64,000 bases of DNA, taken from the NCBI GenBank assembly GCA_029834535.1, contig JAQMWT010000671.1, positions 248,001 to 312,000 of the forward strand, given 5' to 3'. This document shows, piece after piece, positions 50,200-61,735 of this stretch. The number at the start of each line of letters is the position of its first letter. Position 1 is the first letter of the stretch. The DNA is from Chrysophaeum taylorii. Taxonomy: Eukaryota; Sar; Pelagophyceae; Pelagomonadales; Pelagomonadaceae. The notes below the pieces were generated by a model. That model saw nothing but the letters and a program-made list of their open reading frames with translations. It was not told the origin of the DNA and searched no databases. Made by a program: the position numbers and the translations under genes.

Positions 50200-52171
50200 C
50201 TCGATCATCCAACCTCGGGGGAAGACCCTACCCGAGAGAACCTCGACGCGCGGCAATGCTCAACCTTGGCCTCGAGCTCGTGAACGCTCATGTGCGTCGA
50301 CTTCGACACGCTGGGTCGTCGCAGTCCCAACAGCTCCGACAACAAAAAACGCCTCGGCGAGTGAGTTGGTCTTTTGATCTGTTCGTAGACGTAATACTTG
50401 AGGTGAGGAATTCGACGTTGGAACAACCAAAACACGGCCGATCGTCGGGTCCTTGCCCGATGTTTAGGAATCGGTTTTGAGCTCGCCCATGCTTTCGACA
50501 TACCTCTCGATGTTCGCCTCGAGGACGTGTTCGTTTCGACCGCTCGGCGTCGCTCGGGAGCTGCCCCTGCTTAAGTGCCGCGTCGAGTCGCTTCTTGACT
50601 GTGTCCTCCCGACATGGGCCTGATCGCGAACGACGACAGGCTTTGCTTTCGTGGCCTCCAGGGCCTAGTCGTTCATCTGGCGCTCGAGGGCATCTCTCTC
50701 GACGGCCGCGACGGCGCTCCATCGCCTCCCCGGAGCCTCGCAGTTCTGCCGAACACGACGAGCCGCCTCCATCAACGCATGGTCTTGGGCACTGGATCAT
50801 TGGAGTCAGTTGGAGCGTAGAGCCGCGGCCGCGACGGATCGTGGACTGGTCGTCGACGACTTACGCCGATCCAGCTCGGATCTCGAGGAACCGGGGGTAC
50901 GTAGCGATCTCGACGTCCAAGGCCTCGTATTCGGCGACGAGCTCGGGATTATCCCGGCAGACTCTCTCAAGGAGGCCGGCCGGAGCTCGAGCGACCGTCG
51001 CGACGTCGGCTCCGTAGCGCTCCTGGTAACGCGCTCGCACGGGACGTCACTCGGCCGCTCCGGGGCGGCGACCGCCTCGACGACCGAGGCCAGGACCTCG
51101 GGAATTTTCGGAGAATCCGGCACAATCCGAAGAGTTTCGTACGCAGCGCCCCGAGCTTCGAGTGCCCTCGCGGGGTACCCACGCTTCTGCGTTATGCGCC
51201 TCGAGGCCCGCGACCCGCTCGATCTCCTCCTCCTTGGCCCTCGGGAACCGCGACCTCGATCTCCACTGGTTAACGGCGGCGTATTTGTCCTCGAGTTGTC
51301 GCACGTCCCGATATTTTTTTTTCTTCAAGCGGTTCCTCGTCCGCGACTCGGCCACCGCAGCCTGTCTTACCGCCTCCTTCGACTGGGCCTTGGTCGCGTC
51401 GAGCTCGCCTATTGAGTGCAGCGCCTTCGCGGCATATATCGCGGTCGTACTGCTTCTCCCTCGCGGCAAAAACTAGGCCCTCGTTACGGGTCGTTCGCTC
51501 CTCGCGACGCGCGGCATCCGGAACCTCGTCCTCAAGCCGCCCCGCCTCGGCCATGACCAACTCCGTCTCGTCGCAGGCCTGCTTCCGTATGCGCTCGGCT
51601 GCGGTAGCGCGCCCTTCTCGCGCCGCCGTCTTGAGGGTCTGGTTGTCTCTAAGCGCGAGCGATCGCCCAAGGTAGCGACAACAGTTCTGAGAACTCTCTT
51701 TGAGCACACGAACTATAATCGGCCGAAGGGGCGGTCGACTCGTCGCTCGGATCGCCCAAGGTAGCGACAACAGTTCTGAGAACTCTCTTTGAGCACACGA
51801 ACTATAATCGGCCGAAGGGGCGGTCGACTCGTCGCTCGGATCGCCCGACGCGGGACGCGCTTCTCCGCGTCGCGCCCGCCACGATGCCCTCGAGCCCGAC
51901 GCCGACGGTCTGGATATGATCGTCTCGACCCGAAATAAAAGTCCCGGCGTCGGCGTTTTAGTGCATGCTCTGGACAGCACCTCGTTGGACATTCCGCCCC
52001 GCCCGACGATAAGTCCTGGACGCCCTCGACCGACTCGCCAGGACGAATCGTCGTCTGAAAAAAGTGCCGCGCGAGAGCGTCGTCCAAGATCCGACGACGG
52101 ATGAATGCTCGCATCTGTTTCTCGATCGATTCTTGGGCGCCAGATTCCCTCCAACACTCCGTCGACCACAC
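50200..52171 (-). pseudogene. frame-disrupted coiled-coil gene
   Basis: Minus-strand frames carry protein-like charged helices in different phases. Examples are R-A-F-I-R-R-R-I-L-D-D-A-L-A-R-H-F-F (near 52100), R-N-R-L-K-K-K-K-Y-R-D-V-R-Q-L-E-D-K-Y-A-A-V-N (near 51310), E-V-L-A-S-V-V-E-A-V near 51090 and N-P-E-L-V-A-E-Y-E-A-L-D near 50940. An exact 89-bp tandem duplication (51661-51838) changes the frame. No single frame spans the region and splice sites are not obvious, so decay is favoured over a multi-intron gene. I do not recognise the family. Codon style matches host genes. Confidence 0.35.
51661..51846. repeat. exact 89-bp tandem direct repeat
   Basis: Two identical 89-bp units (51661-51749 and 51750-51838) are followed by the first eight bases of a third (gatcgccc). 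Identity is complete as far as I can compare by eye, so the duplication is recent. Because 89 is not divisible by 3, it shifts the frame of any protein reading through it. Confidence 0.92.
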
Positions 52172-52238
52172 ATTAATTAAACCGGACCGGCATATTTATT
52201 TATGCACAAGATTCGTTCGAGATCCAGGGATGCCCCCC

Positions 52239-52283
52239 TTAATTAATTAATTAATTAATTAATCAATCAATCAATCAATCAAT
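52239..52283 (+). repeat. compound (TTAA)n(AATC)n microsatellite
   Basis: Six TTAA units change into about six AATC units by a single-base difference, which suggests one array arose from a mutated unit of the other. Confidence 0.9.
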
Positions 52284-52458
52284 CCGAAAACATATTATTA
52301 TTCACGCAACGTGCGCACTCGCCATCAACCAAATTCGTCGCGCTGTTCGCGCCTGCCGACAGGCAGGCTCCTTCGCCCGTTGGGCTTTCGTCTGCAGCCC
52401 GGGGGGTCCGTCCGTGTGGTTTCCGGATGGGTGCGAAAAAAACGCCCCCGGGCATGTT

Positions 52459-52460
<2 letters not shown>

Positions 52461-52500
<40 letters not shown>

Positions 52501-52501
52501 G
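52461..52501 (+). repeat. (GACA)10 microsatellite
   Basis: Ten GACA units; the reverse-complement motif of the (TGTC) array at 2521-2556. Confidence 0.95.
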
Positions 52502-52606
52502 CTTCTACCGTGCTGCTGCTGCTCGGAGGTGTTGGTGCGTTGTGGGAACATAGGGGGGGCCTAGTTTTAAGCTTTTTTCTCCGACCCTATTATTGTAAGG
52601 TTGTTG

Positions 52607-53488
52607 ATGGTATTCTGCCTCGTCTTGGGCATCGCCAGTACGGTGCAATCGACGCATTACCGGCCGCGGGAGAGTCAGCTCTTCGAAGCCAGCCCCGTCG
52701 CGGGCACGACAGTGCGCGTCGCGAACGTTGGTCTTGGCTCGACCGGAACGCACCTTCCGTACGAAATCGCTTGCCTCGCCGGAATACCCTCCTGCCATTA
52801 CTTTTCCTGCTGCCACGTCGGCGAAACGGCAAGGAAGTCCCACGACCGAATGATCCTCTGGTTCTGGCGCGTCGTCGGCTGCGCGAAGGGCTGGCGCTGC
52901 CACGCGACAGAGATTCTCGACGACCTCAGAACAAATCTTCGCGGCGTTCTGGCGAGCGGCATCCGCACGCTCCACGACATGCCGTACCCGCTCCTCGCCT
53001 CGGAGCTCGCCGCCCTCGGCGTGCGCCTGATGCAGACGACGCGCGAGCCCGCGGCTTGGGCTGAGAAACGGCGAGACAGAGCGTGCCTCCCGGATCCAAT
53101 CTGTCGACGGTCGACGGGGCCTCACTTCGACCTCGTCGACTGCCTCGCATCGCACTCGATCGTCGCCGACGCGATTATCCCATATTTGCACGTCCAAAAT
53201 TTGGAGAAAAAGTTAGCCGCGCATCAGGCTTGGGTTCCCTCGCTCGTTCCTCCAGAGGACTTTTTCCACCTCTGCGCCTGGGACGACGATGTCCAGGACC
53301 GCATCCTCGACGCAGCCGCCTTCCTCAAAGCCAACTCTTCCGACCCCCGCGACCTCTATGACGCCAGGGCGGCGCTCCGCCACCTCCCGTTTGATTCTGT
53401 GTACAACCGATCGCGCCACGCAACCTCGGCTTCCCGTCCCGGCCGGTCCTCCGACTCACTGCGACACCAATCATCATCTCTACCCTGA
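52607..53488 (+). CDS. secreted Cys-rich sulfotransferase-like protein (paralog 1)
   Basis: A 293-residue protein with an N-terminal signal peptide or anchor (M-V-F-C-L-V-L-G-I-A). V-G-L-G-S-T-G-T-H (about 41-49) sits after a beta-strand, like the phosphosulfate loop of GxGxTGT-type sulfotransferases. L-H-D-M-P-Y-P-L-L near 122-130 resembles the family's D-x-P segment. Q-T-T-R-E-P-A-A-W (143-151) resembles the conserved T-x-R-x-P-x-x-W. The paralog at 60302 shares these plus P-S-C-H-x-F-x-C-C-H-V-G, P-D-P-x-C-R and L-C-A-W-D-x-D-V-Q, so conserved cysteines are a family mark. A canonical Lys in the loop is missing. Sulfotransferase activity is inferred, and it may be a distinct subfamily. The start is the ATG at 52607; the frame upstream begins with TTG. 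Confidence 0.72.
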   Translation: MVFCLVLGIASTVQSTHYRPRESQLFEASPVAGTTVRVANVGLGSTGTHLPYEIACLAGIPSCHYFSCCHVGETARKSHDRMILWFWRVVGCAKGWRCHATEILDDLRTNLRGVLASGIRTLHDMPYPLLASELAALGVRLMQTTREPAAWAEKRRDRACLPDPICRRSTGPHFDLVDCLASHSIVADAIIPYLHVQNLEKKLAAHQAWVPSLVPPEDFFHLCAWDDDVQDRILDAAAFLKANSSDPRDLYDARAALRHLPFDSVYNRSRHATSASRPGRSSDSLRHQSSSLP

Positions 53489-55800
53489 CCGTTGCTGCTG
53501 CAGTGCAGCGTTGTACCACCACGACGCTTCGACGAGAGAGAGTTTTTTTCTTTTGTCTGAGGGGCAGGACGGACGGACGGACGGACGGACGGACGGACGG
53601 ACGGACGGACGGACGGACGGACGGACGGACTTAGGTTTGTTGTTCTCATGCGCTGCGCGGGGGGGGACATATTGTTACCCGCGTCTTTTCTTCCGAGAAG
53701 GGACTCAATAACTAAACTAACTAACTTCAGACCTCTCAAGGGACTCAATTCGACGTATTTTCTGAGTCCATCCGTCCGTCCTTTTTTCAAGAGCTGTTCA
53801 TTAAATTGTTGTAAGAGGGCGGGAACAGCCGCAGGGCGAGCCAGTGGCAGCCACGCGGTCCTCACCACCCATACAGTGGGACCGACCGACGGACGGACGG
53901 ACTACCCTAGGACTCGTAGAAGGCTTTGTTGGTGCCTCGCCCAAATAAATTTGTGGGTCTTGCGCCGGCGATGCTTGATTTGGGTGCTTTCAACAGAGAG
54001 AGACGATGCCCGGGAGCGTCGAAGTTTGGGAGGGAGGGGGCTCTGGAAGCCATACCACCGAGATGGCCATGGATGGGTGGACTTGGAGCTGGCGGGCGCA
54101 AAATTAACGCAGGGGATGAGTCCACGCCGCGCAGCACGAGGTAGACATGAAGCGTCGAAAAATTTCCCGCCAGGCACGTAAAAGTACCCAGCCTCGCTGT
54201 CGGCGCCGCCTCGTCGTCGGCAGCGCCGGAATCGTGCTTGCCGGCGGCCTACGGCTTGTCTCGAGTGTTGGAGCAGGCGTCGGAGGTTGGAGCCGCGATT
54301 CGTCGACGTGGAACCGAGCCTTCTTGGGGTTTTTTTTTGGTTGCTCTGGTGCGCGGTGCGGCCAAGGATGAAGGACTTTAGCCGGTCCATCTACCAGTTA
54401 TTGGAAATCCTCCCGTGTGGCACCCTCTAGAACTCCCAACTCCCGAACGTTTCCTCGTTCGATTTCATGTCTTCTTTACGAGTATTTTCGGTGCCGTAGC
54501 GAGAGTCCTTGTAGTGCGCTCGACTCCTTGCAGTGCGCTCGACTCTCTTGTCCACCTTGATGGTGGCTACAACGGTGACAACTATGCGTTCTTTCTTCCT
54601 TCATTGTCCGGACGAGCAGAATGCCTCGTTTTCCCAACAACGGGTGCGTCGAAAGAACGGCGCAAGCCCATCGCACTCGAGCAACGGTCGTGCCTGGCTA
54701 CTGCCGAAATTTCTTGGCGCCGATGGTTGGATGGACAACGGGATGGTGCCCGACTACTTAAATTCCGATGTATAGAATGTGCCTGGACCCACTACACCAG
54801 GACGCTGCTGCCGTCGGACCTCGAGTGTGACAAAACATCTTCAATCTTGTTGTTGTAAAATATTGGTTTTCCCAAAACGACAATGGACCGGCAAAAGCCT
54901 GTCAAAACGAGTGTGGAGCAAGCGTGGAAAAAGGATGGAAGCACGGTTCTTCTATTGACGCAACGCGCCAACTTCGCTTGTGATGGGAGTCCAGGAGAGG
55001 TGTCATCCAGCATCACAGAGCTGGCGGTGCGAATCGTCGAGGAAGAAGACGATTCATCTCGGATTTTTTTTACTAGCCTTGTGGTGCTCGAGATAGGTGT
55101 TGAGGCTCTCATCGACAGATGAAATCCTCGTCAGGTCGATGATGACCTCGAGAAGATAGTCTAGGGGGAGAACCTCCCTGCGGTCGACGTTCGTCGAGTG
55201 AAGCCGCTGGTCCGTGGTCCCCACTTCTATCACTTTCGGTGAAAAAATTCGCGCGAAGTACCGTCGCTCGAAATCAAATCTCTCAAAGCTTAGTTAACAA
55301 GGTCGAGAAGAGAAATGAAGGTGTTCCAGCAAACTTGCGAGAACTTGAACAGCGAACTGAAATAGGTCTTCAAGCTGGCTTTTGGGAAGCAAATCTGGAT
55401 GTCACAGCAGGACACCAGGTCGGTCTGCACATCACGGCTTTGACTAGTTGCGCATTTTGAATCAACCCAAGCTCGCGAGCGCAGTGACAATGTCGCCGTC
55501 GCAGACTGGATCTCGAGTGCGAGCAACCGAGCCTTGAGGAATGATATATATGGCTCATTCGGCTGGGATCGAAGGAGCATGCCCAGCTGATCGTGCGATA
55601 AATGACGAGACTGGCCCATGCACCCATATACAGTAACAGCAAACGTGCAGCGTTCCAGCTGTCATCGAGACGGCGGTCGCGTCAAAGGCAACGAAACCTG
55701 ATCTGAGCGCAGTAACGAGGACGACTTTGGAACAATCGACACTGATCAGGACTCCGCGGCTGTACTCAACGCCTCAACGGACTTGGCCGCCTAGCCCATA
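53489..55800. other. gene-free stretch, part 1 of the 53.5-60.3 kb gap
   Basis: It contains a (GGAC) array (53567-53630), a shared actaactaac-ttcagacctctc block (53713-53737) and a second short GGAC run near 53884-53903. The frames on both strands have no recognised motifs. Confidence 0.5.
53567..53630 (+). repeat. (GGAC)16 microsatellite
   Basis: Sixteen uninterrupted GGAC units, the longest perfect tetranucleotide array in the window, 79 bp after the stop codon of the sulfotransferase-like gene. Confidence 0.95.
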
Positions 55801-58369
55801 TATCGCTTGCGCGAGCACGAGGAACCGTCACGCGCGCTGGACGACAGTAACGGCTTACTCTGCAAAAATTCGCGGTATGACGGGCGCGACCAGCCTGGTG
55901 CTCGAACAGAGGGTGGTCTTGCTATAGCCTTTCAGAGATATCGGCGTTCTCGCGAGACAGAATTCGTCGAATACGTATTCGCGCACAGGCTTCGTTCCAT
56001 CGTCACGTCGTCAGAAACACCAAAGTTTTTGCTCCGGACGCCTATCCTAGTGCTGTCGTCTAAGACCACCATCATGCCGTAATCCTGTGCTCCGAGGACT
56101 TGTCTATGAAACGCTGCCTGTGCAGAGAAAGCAGCTCCTACTCCGAGTCATCAAAACAGTACATACACTTTCCGAGGCATGTCCCAGCGCACGCTTGACG
56201 TCGACACAATAGTGCACGTGCTCACCTTTCACAGGGTACACGGTGCGCAAATCGATGATACCAAGACCTCGCTTACAATATCGGCATTTCGAAGAAGCCG
56301 TCCACCTTCACATCGCATGTGGCACGCGCCCAAGGATCACTCAGGATCTCATACGCATTGTTGAGCTTCGCCGCCACCTGCGCGCGCACGACGAGCTTGC
56401 GGCAAGCTCGTCTCATCTCTGCGTACGCCGCCAAGCGGTGCAAGAAACATCAATTATTATTATTATTATTATGGTTACAGCAACTCCCAGGCTCAGAGAG
56501 TCAGAATGGATGATCGCGCAAAGGAAGAGAAACACGAAAGAAGAGAAGGCCAAAGACGACCGCAAAGGAAGGCGATGGAGCAAAATCGAAAATAGCAGAG
56601 CAGACGGGAGAAACCCGAATGAGGCGGCAACGCAGTGAGACGTGTGGTGAGAAGGACAAAATGGGCGCATGGTAGGATGAAGTGCAAGAGAGGCGTAGAC
56701 GGAGGAGACAACAAAAGGAGCGCAGAGGAGCGCACGGTGGGATGAGGCGCAAGATAGGCGTAAAACAGAGGGGACAGCAAAATGAGCGTAGAGCATATAG
56801 ATCGGGAAGGGACCAGAACGAGTGTTTGGGGTAGAGAGATGGGACTGGTTCAGAGGCAGGGCCGCCGCGACCGCCGTCGCCGCCAATACCACCCACGTTA
56901 TGGGGCAATCCAAGTCCGCCGCTAGTACTCAGGCGGGAGAGTGATCCCGCTCAGCGCAGGTTGAACGCATGTGGTGGAAAGAGGAAAGAGAACCCACAGC
57001 ACCGAACTGCACACACGGAGCAGGAGATGGGGCAATACACGGAGACCGTCTGTACGAAGGCGGGAGTGAAATCCCGCTCAGCGCAAGTTGTTGAAACAGA
57101 ACTAGAGGCCAAAACGCAAACCGCAAACGGCTAGGTACGACTGGCACGATGTCGTCGATGAAGTGCCCAGCGGCACACGAAACATCAATTACTCTCGATC
57201 TTGATCAACCAGACGGTGTTCTCGTCGAACTCTTCGATCAGCTTGTAGTTGGGCACATCGAAGTGTCCCGAGCTTGCCATGTCGTTCTTCATGTCCTGGG
57301 CGATACCCTGCCCTCAACGCTGTTGTGGCATTACTCTGGAGCCTTCTGGTTAAATAGCCTCCGTGTTGGCGTCGTCTTCTGAAAACCCGGCGCATGTCAT
57401 CGTGCGAAAGAGCGCTTCTTTCTTCTGTGTTGCCGCGCGCTCAGCGGGTTAAACCCTCTGCACGATCACAGTTGTCGTCTTGAATCGCAGTGGCCTCAAT
57501 GGCGGCATTTTTTTTGCCGCACTTCCCGAGGACCTCGCCGCCGCCATTCGGTACTGCGCGTTTGCGTCAGCAGATGAACAACGGCGTTGTGGGGCAATGG
57601 CGCGGTAGCGCTCATCGTGATCAGCGTTTCGAGAGAATATCGGATTCGACGCCACGTCTCTCCATTTTCTATGTGTTTCGCTCCGCTTGAACGCCCTCAT
57701 TTGTTATTCTCTTGAGTGGTCTATTGAGCACACGCAAAAAAATGCCTTACCTCGCAGGCTTGTGTGTCGGTCAGTGCTGTTTGCGCTGTCGCCAACCCCA
57801 AGAGAGCGCGCGACAACTGTATTGGTGGTCTTCGCAATTACATTTTTCGTGGCAGACGAATTGTCTGGTGGCGGAGAGCATGAGAGCACGCGTCAAGGCT
57901 CGAGAGCTACTGTCGAGCAGCATACGCGTTCCAGATATGTGATCACATCGCGTGCGTCGGGCGCGCGGCGTTCGGTGCCAAGCGGGCTAACAACGAGAAC
58001 AAGATGTCTGTCGATAACTCCCTCCTTCCAGCAGACAAGAGAGACCATGCGCGCAGACAGAACAGTGGCAAAAAAATGTTGCAATATCGCACGACGATTA
58101 GCCATGCCCCGCTATTCGCGAAACAAGTGAGGTGTGCAGCAGATGGGGCTCGGAATGGCGTTCTTGGACTGCTCGCGTGCGCAACGCACATAACCCAGCG
58201 GTGTCCTGCCTACCAACGACAACAACAATCGTGTTTTTCGCGAATAAACACCAGAAAGAACACCAGAGTGACGTTATTATTTCGCGCGACGCGTGCTGGC
58301 CCCTCGGTAGCGCGCGACCCACACGTCAATTTCGTCGATGGACAAAAAAGCTCACGGACACTTTATTCG

Positions 58370-58570
58370 CATCCGTAGCGTGTCCGGATCATCCGCGTCC
58401 GCGTATTGTCTGCATCTGCTCGTGGCGTGGTTATCCGCATGTGCAGCGTATCCGCATCCGCTGGTCGTCCGCGTATTATCTTCATAAGCTCGTGGCGGGG
58501 TATCCAAATATGGATCCGCGGCGTGTCCGCACCTGCTACGAGTTGCGTCTGCACTCCACATCCGCACTCG
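58370..58570 (+). repeat. degenerate repeat built on gtccgcgtatt-tctgcat-agctcgtggcg
   Basis: Two to three imperfect copies of a unit near 70 bp start around 58396 and 58466, each holding gtccgcgtatt and gctcgtggcg, with tatccgcatccg words between. It is old and of unknown role. Confidence 0.55.
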
Positions 58571-58761
58571 TAGGAAGGACGTCCGTAGCTGGCGTCTATC
58601 TGGCTGTGTCTGCGTTTGTCCGCGTTTCAAGGCACATTCGCGCCCGCGGCTGATTCGAGTCTGTAGGGTGTTGCAGGGAATAAATAAATGACAACTTCAA
58701 ATCAATGCCGCTCTTGCCACAAAGCGGCCAATTTCGCGACATAGTTTGCGCTCGTCCGTTT

Positions 58762-59050
58762 ATAATTGTTGATTGTGTGGTTGCGATTAATTGAGGACTG
58801 TGCCTTATATATAACCTGCGCCTTGCGACGGAATCGGTCGTCCCGGCGTAGGTTGGTACCGGGCGGGCCGGTTGGAAGCCGGAACGTTCGCAGTGGGGCG
58901 GGGGGGTGTAGGAAGCAGACGGGATTTAATTTGCAGTCAAATCGCGGTCTCCGCGTCATACAAGGACAGGCCCGATTATCACTTTTCACAGACTTTCCTC
59001 TAAAGAAACCGCGTCCCCCGTCTGAACCCTGTGTAATTCTGATCCCGCGC
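58762..59050 (-). repeat. dispersed repeat, copy 2
   Basis: Reverse-complement relative of 8020-8345, best conserved around 58842-58903. It lacks about a dozen bases present in copy 1. Confidence 0.65.
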
Positions 59051-60024
59051 GCTTCGGCGTTGGGATGAGCCCTACCACCATATGCACTCGACTGGCCTAT
59101 AGTAAATAAGTTGAGATGAGAACGTGCGTTCTTGCTTCATCCGTCTTCCCCTCTGCGCGCATGTCCTTTGTATTATTGGTGCTTCCTTGTTTCCTTGCGC
59201 TGATCCATTCTGGCTCTTTGAGCCTGGGAGTTGCATACCATAGTAATAATAAGCTAGGTCAATAGTTCGCTTTCGTCCGTTTATTTTTCATGGCACGCGA
59301 TCTTTCAAGAAGCCCGACGGCTTTGGAGAGCGGAATGGGGCTCAAGCCTGCGACATGGGCAGATGAGAGGCGGCGACGAACAGAAAAAGGAGGCAGCAAC
59401 AAGGACAGAGCACGATGCAGAGATTGAGAGGCCGAGAAGAAGAACGAGATGGTCTTAAACCATGGGGAGGGGAGTTGGGGAGCGGAGGGCCATAGAAACG
59501 GAAATAAGAGGCGGCGAAAAGAACAACAGAGGCGTCGTCAAGTGTCGAACGAGAGGACGTCCGGTGGAGGAGGTGCGAGGACTACAAACGCAATCTGATG
59601 ATTTTTCGACGCCGGACTCGGATTGTCGCGATTGCTCGGCATTGGCGCAAGACGACGCTTTTTTTAGTCACAACGCCCAATGCCTGGTGACGTGTGCGTA
59701 GCCCTTGCTCTCAACAAGCACGGTCGCGGTCGGGAATTTCTGACGGATCGCCGCATATTTTATATTGAGACGCGAACTCTGCACCGACGATGAACTGCTG
59801 CTACGTAACCTGAAGGCGCCCGGAGTTGGCCAGTTCGATTTCGCGTTTCTTTATGTTGATTGTCACTTTCTGTAGACGACGCCCATTTTCAACCATACTT
59901 CCTCCGCAGTGCCTCCGCGCGTGTCTGTCTGGCCTGTCTGGTCTGTCTGTCCGTGCGAAGTATCTGCCTGCATCTGCTGGCGGCTACCCACATCCGCTGG
60001 CTATCCACTCGATCCGCTGGATGT

Positions 60025-60048
60025 CCTTCCTTCCTTCCTTCCTTCCTT
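60025..60048 (+). repeat. (CTTC)6 microsatellite
   Basis: Six CTTC-type units; shorter runs of the same motif occur near 16470 and 47368. Confidence 0.9.
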
Positions 60049-60301
60049 GGTCGCTCGGAGTCGTCGCAATCCATTATTAGCCAATAATCTTTCGTTCGTC
60101 CTGAAGAAGAAATTATTAGTATTCGGTTTCTTAAGAACGCTCTGCACATTAATAATATTTTGGGAGGAGTTGATACAATCGTACTACTACAAGAGGATAC
60201 ATACTCCTCGACAGTTAGATACTAGAGTGGCGGATAGACTCTAGAATGGTCCGGAAAACCAAGAAAAGTTCGCCGCAAGCCGCACACCAACGGACGGCGC
60301 T

Positions 60302-61207
60302 ATGTTGATTTTGTTCTTCTGGTGGTGGTGGTGGTCCGCCGAGTGTCGCGTCCTGGAGCAGACGAGCCTTTGCTCGAGCGGTGTGTCGCGAAGGCGGGTG
60401 GCACCAAGGCGAATTCGGCTGGTGTCGACGGTAAAGACGAGCGTCCGCGTGGTGAATATCGGACTGGGCACGACGGCGACGCACCTTTCGTACGCTGTCG
60501 CCTGCCGCGCAAGAATTCCGTCGTGCCACTTTTTCGTGTGCTGTCACGTCGGAAAGGCGGCCAAGGCGGCCCACGGTAGAGCCGTCCAGTGGTTTTGGCG
60601 ATGGGTCCGGTGCGTGCGCGAGCGAACGTGCGGTAGTCGCGTCGTCGGCGAGCTGAGAGAAGCACTCGGCGACGTTCTGTCGAGCGGAGTCCAGAGTCTC
60701 CACGACTCGCCGTACGCCTTCCTCGCGACCGAGTTCGCCGCGCTCGGCGTGCGGTTCGTGCAGACAAGGCGTCAGTCCCGGGAATGGGTCGAGCGGAGAA
60801 GGACTCAAGTTCCTTTTTTGCCGGATCCCGTGTGTAGAGCTCCAGCGTCGGGTGGGTCCTTCGACTTTATGGACTGCGTCGCCGCGCGGGGGAACAACGT
60901 CTCCGACGCCTTTGAGCTCAGCACGGCCGTGGCTGACCTCGAGGCCAGATTCGTCGCCCACCAGACCTACGTCGCATCGCTCGTCGACGAGGCTGACCTC
61001 TTCCAGCTCTGCGCCTGGGACGAAGACGTCCAGACCCACCTCCTCGACGCGGCGGCCTTTATGAAAGCGGCATCTTCGGCGGAGTCCGACATCCGCCGAG
61101 CGACGGTGTCCCTCGCCAACGTCTCCTTCGACGATCTCTACTCTCCCCGGAGGCGCCGCCCGGGCCGACGGAGGAAGCGAAAACAGCGAGAAACCCGGCG
61201 GCCCTAA
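60302..61207 (+). CDS. secreted Cys-rich sulfotransferase-like protein (paralog 2)
   Basis: A 301-residue paralog of the protein at 52607. The N terminus is hydrophobic with five Trp in a row, encoded by a TGG repeat. N-I-G-L-G-T-T-A-T-H (52-61) is the counterpart of the phosphosulfate-loop-like segment but has Ala where paralog 1 has the second Gly. P-S-C-H-F-F-V-C-C-H-V-G, L-H-D-S-P-Y-A-F-L, P-D-P-V-C-R and L-C-A-W-D-E-D-V-Q are conserved. The T-x-R-x-P-x-x-W motif is degraded to T-R-R-Q-S-R-E-W. The C terminus is a very basic tail (R-R-R-R-P-G-R-R-R-K-R-K). The altered loop raises the possibility that this copy binds but does not catalyse. Genuine ATG start; upstream ATG codons are not in frame. 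Confidence 0.7.
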   Translation: MLILFFWWWWWSAECRVLEQTSLCSSGVSRRRVAPRRIRLVSTVKTSVRVVNIGLGTTATHLSYAVACRARIPSCHFFVCCHVGKAAKAAHGRAVQWFWRWVRCVRERTCGSRVVGELREALGDVLSSGVQSLHDSPYAFLATEFAALGVRFVQTRRQSREWVERRRTQVPFLPDPVCRAPASGGSFDFMDCVAARGNNVSDAFELSTAVADLEARFVAHQTYVASLVDEADLFQLCAWDEDVQTHLLDAAAFMKAASSAESDIRRATVSLANVSFDDLYSPRRRRPGRRRKRKQRETRRP

Positions 61208-61735
61208 AAACGCCGGTGTCGGGGGGTTGAGGAGTAGTAAACTCCTCAAAGCGAACGTGCGCTGATCAAAAAAGCAGCTTAGATTGGCGGGGGTGAGAGC
61301 GTCGAGCTGGAAGGGGAATGGGTGGAGGCGTAAAGGGGGCGGCGTGGCGCCGCCGGGGGAAAACGGCGGCCGAGAGACGTAGGGGCCGCTGTTGGCGTTT
61401 CTTCTGTAAGCGTCTTGGCGCGTTTCCTGAATGAAGTGCGCCTGTGCGCAATGCCGTTGTTGTGGGGGGGGTGGCTGCACCGCCTTCGACATACTGGAGA
61501 GGCCTCTCTCTGCTAGAAGGAGACGAGACCACGCTCACGGTGGTGCACCGTGATAGATGGATGGAGAGACGCTGGTTGAGGCGCGTTGTCTGAGCCGCCG
61601 TGCTGCCGCGAGGGAAGGAGCACCCTCCGTCTCGTCTCGGGGGGTTAAAGAGATTTTTGGTCAGAGGTCGAGGGCTGCGGCCGCCGGGGGGGTTTAGGAG
61701 TAAACTCAATTGGCGGGGGGTTATTTTTTTAGATT
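61208..61735. other. intergenic region between sulfotransferase-type genes
   Basis: No gene is seen. It is GC-rich, and the ggggttgaggagtagtaaactc near 61223 is echoed by gtttaggagtaaactc near 61690. Confidence 0.5.

Larger units (their letters stand above)
52172..52606. other. gene-free stretch with AATT/AATC and GACA arrays
   Basis: No gene. A (TTAA) array (52239-52262) runs into an (AATC) array (52261-52283), and a (GACA) array lies at 52461-52501, about 105 bp before the next start codon. Confidence 0.6.
55801..60301. other. gene-free stretch, part 2 of the 53.5-60.3 kb gap
   Basis: No supportable gene. It includes an (ATT) array (56453-56473), degenerate tccgcgt repeats at 58370-58570, the second copy of a dispersed repeat (58762-59050, minus) and a (CTTC) array (60025-60048). 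The short ORFs show no family motifs. Confidence 0.5.

Noticed and set aside
54792-55112. Minus-strand 106-codon frame considered as a kinesin fragment
   Set aside because: A weak resemblance to a Ser-rich switch segment was not supported by any P-loop or neighbouring motor motif.
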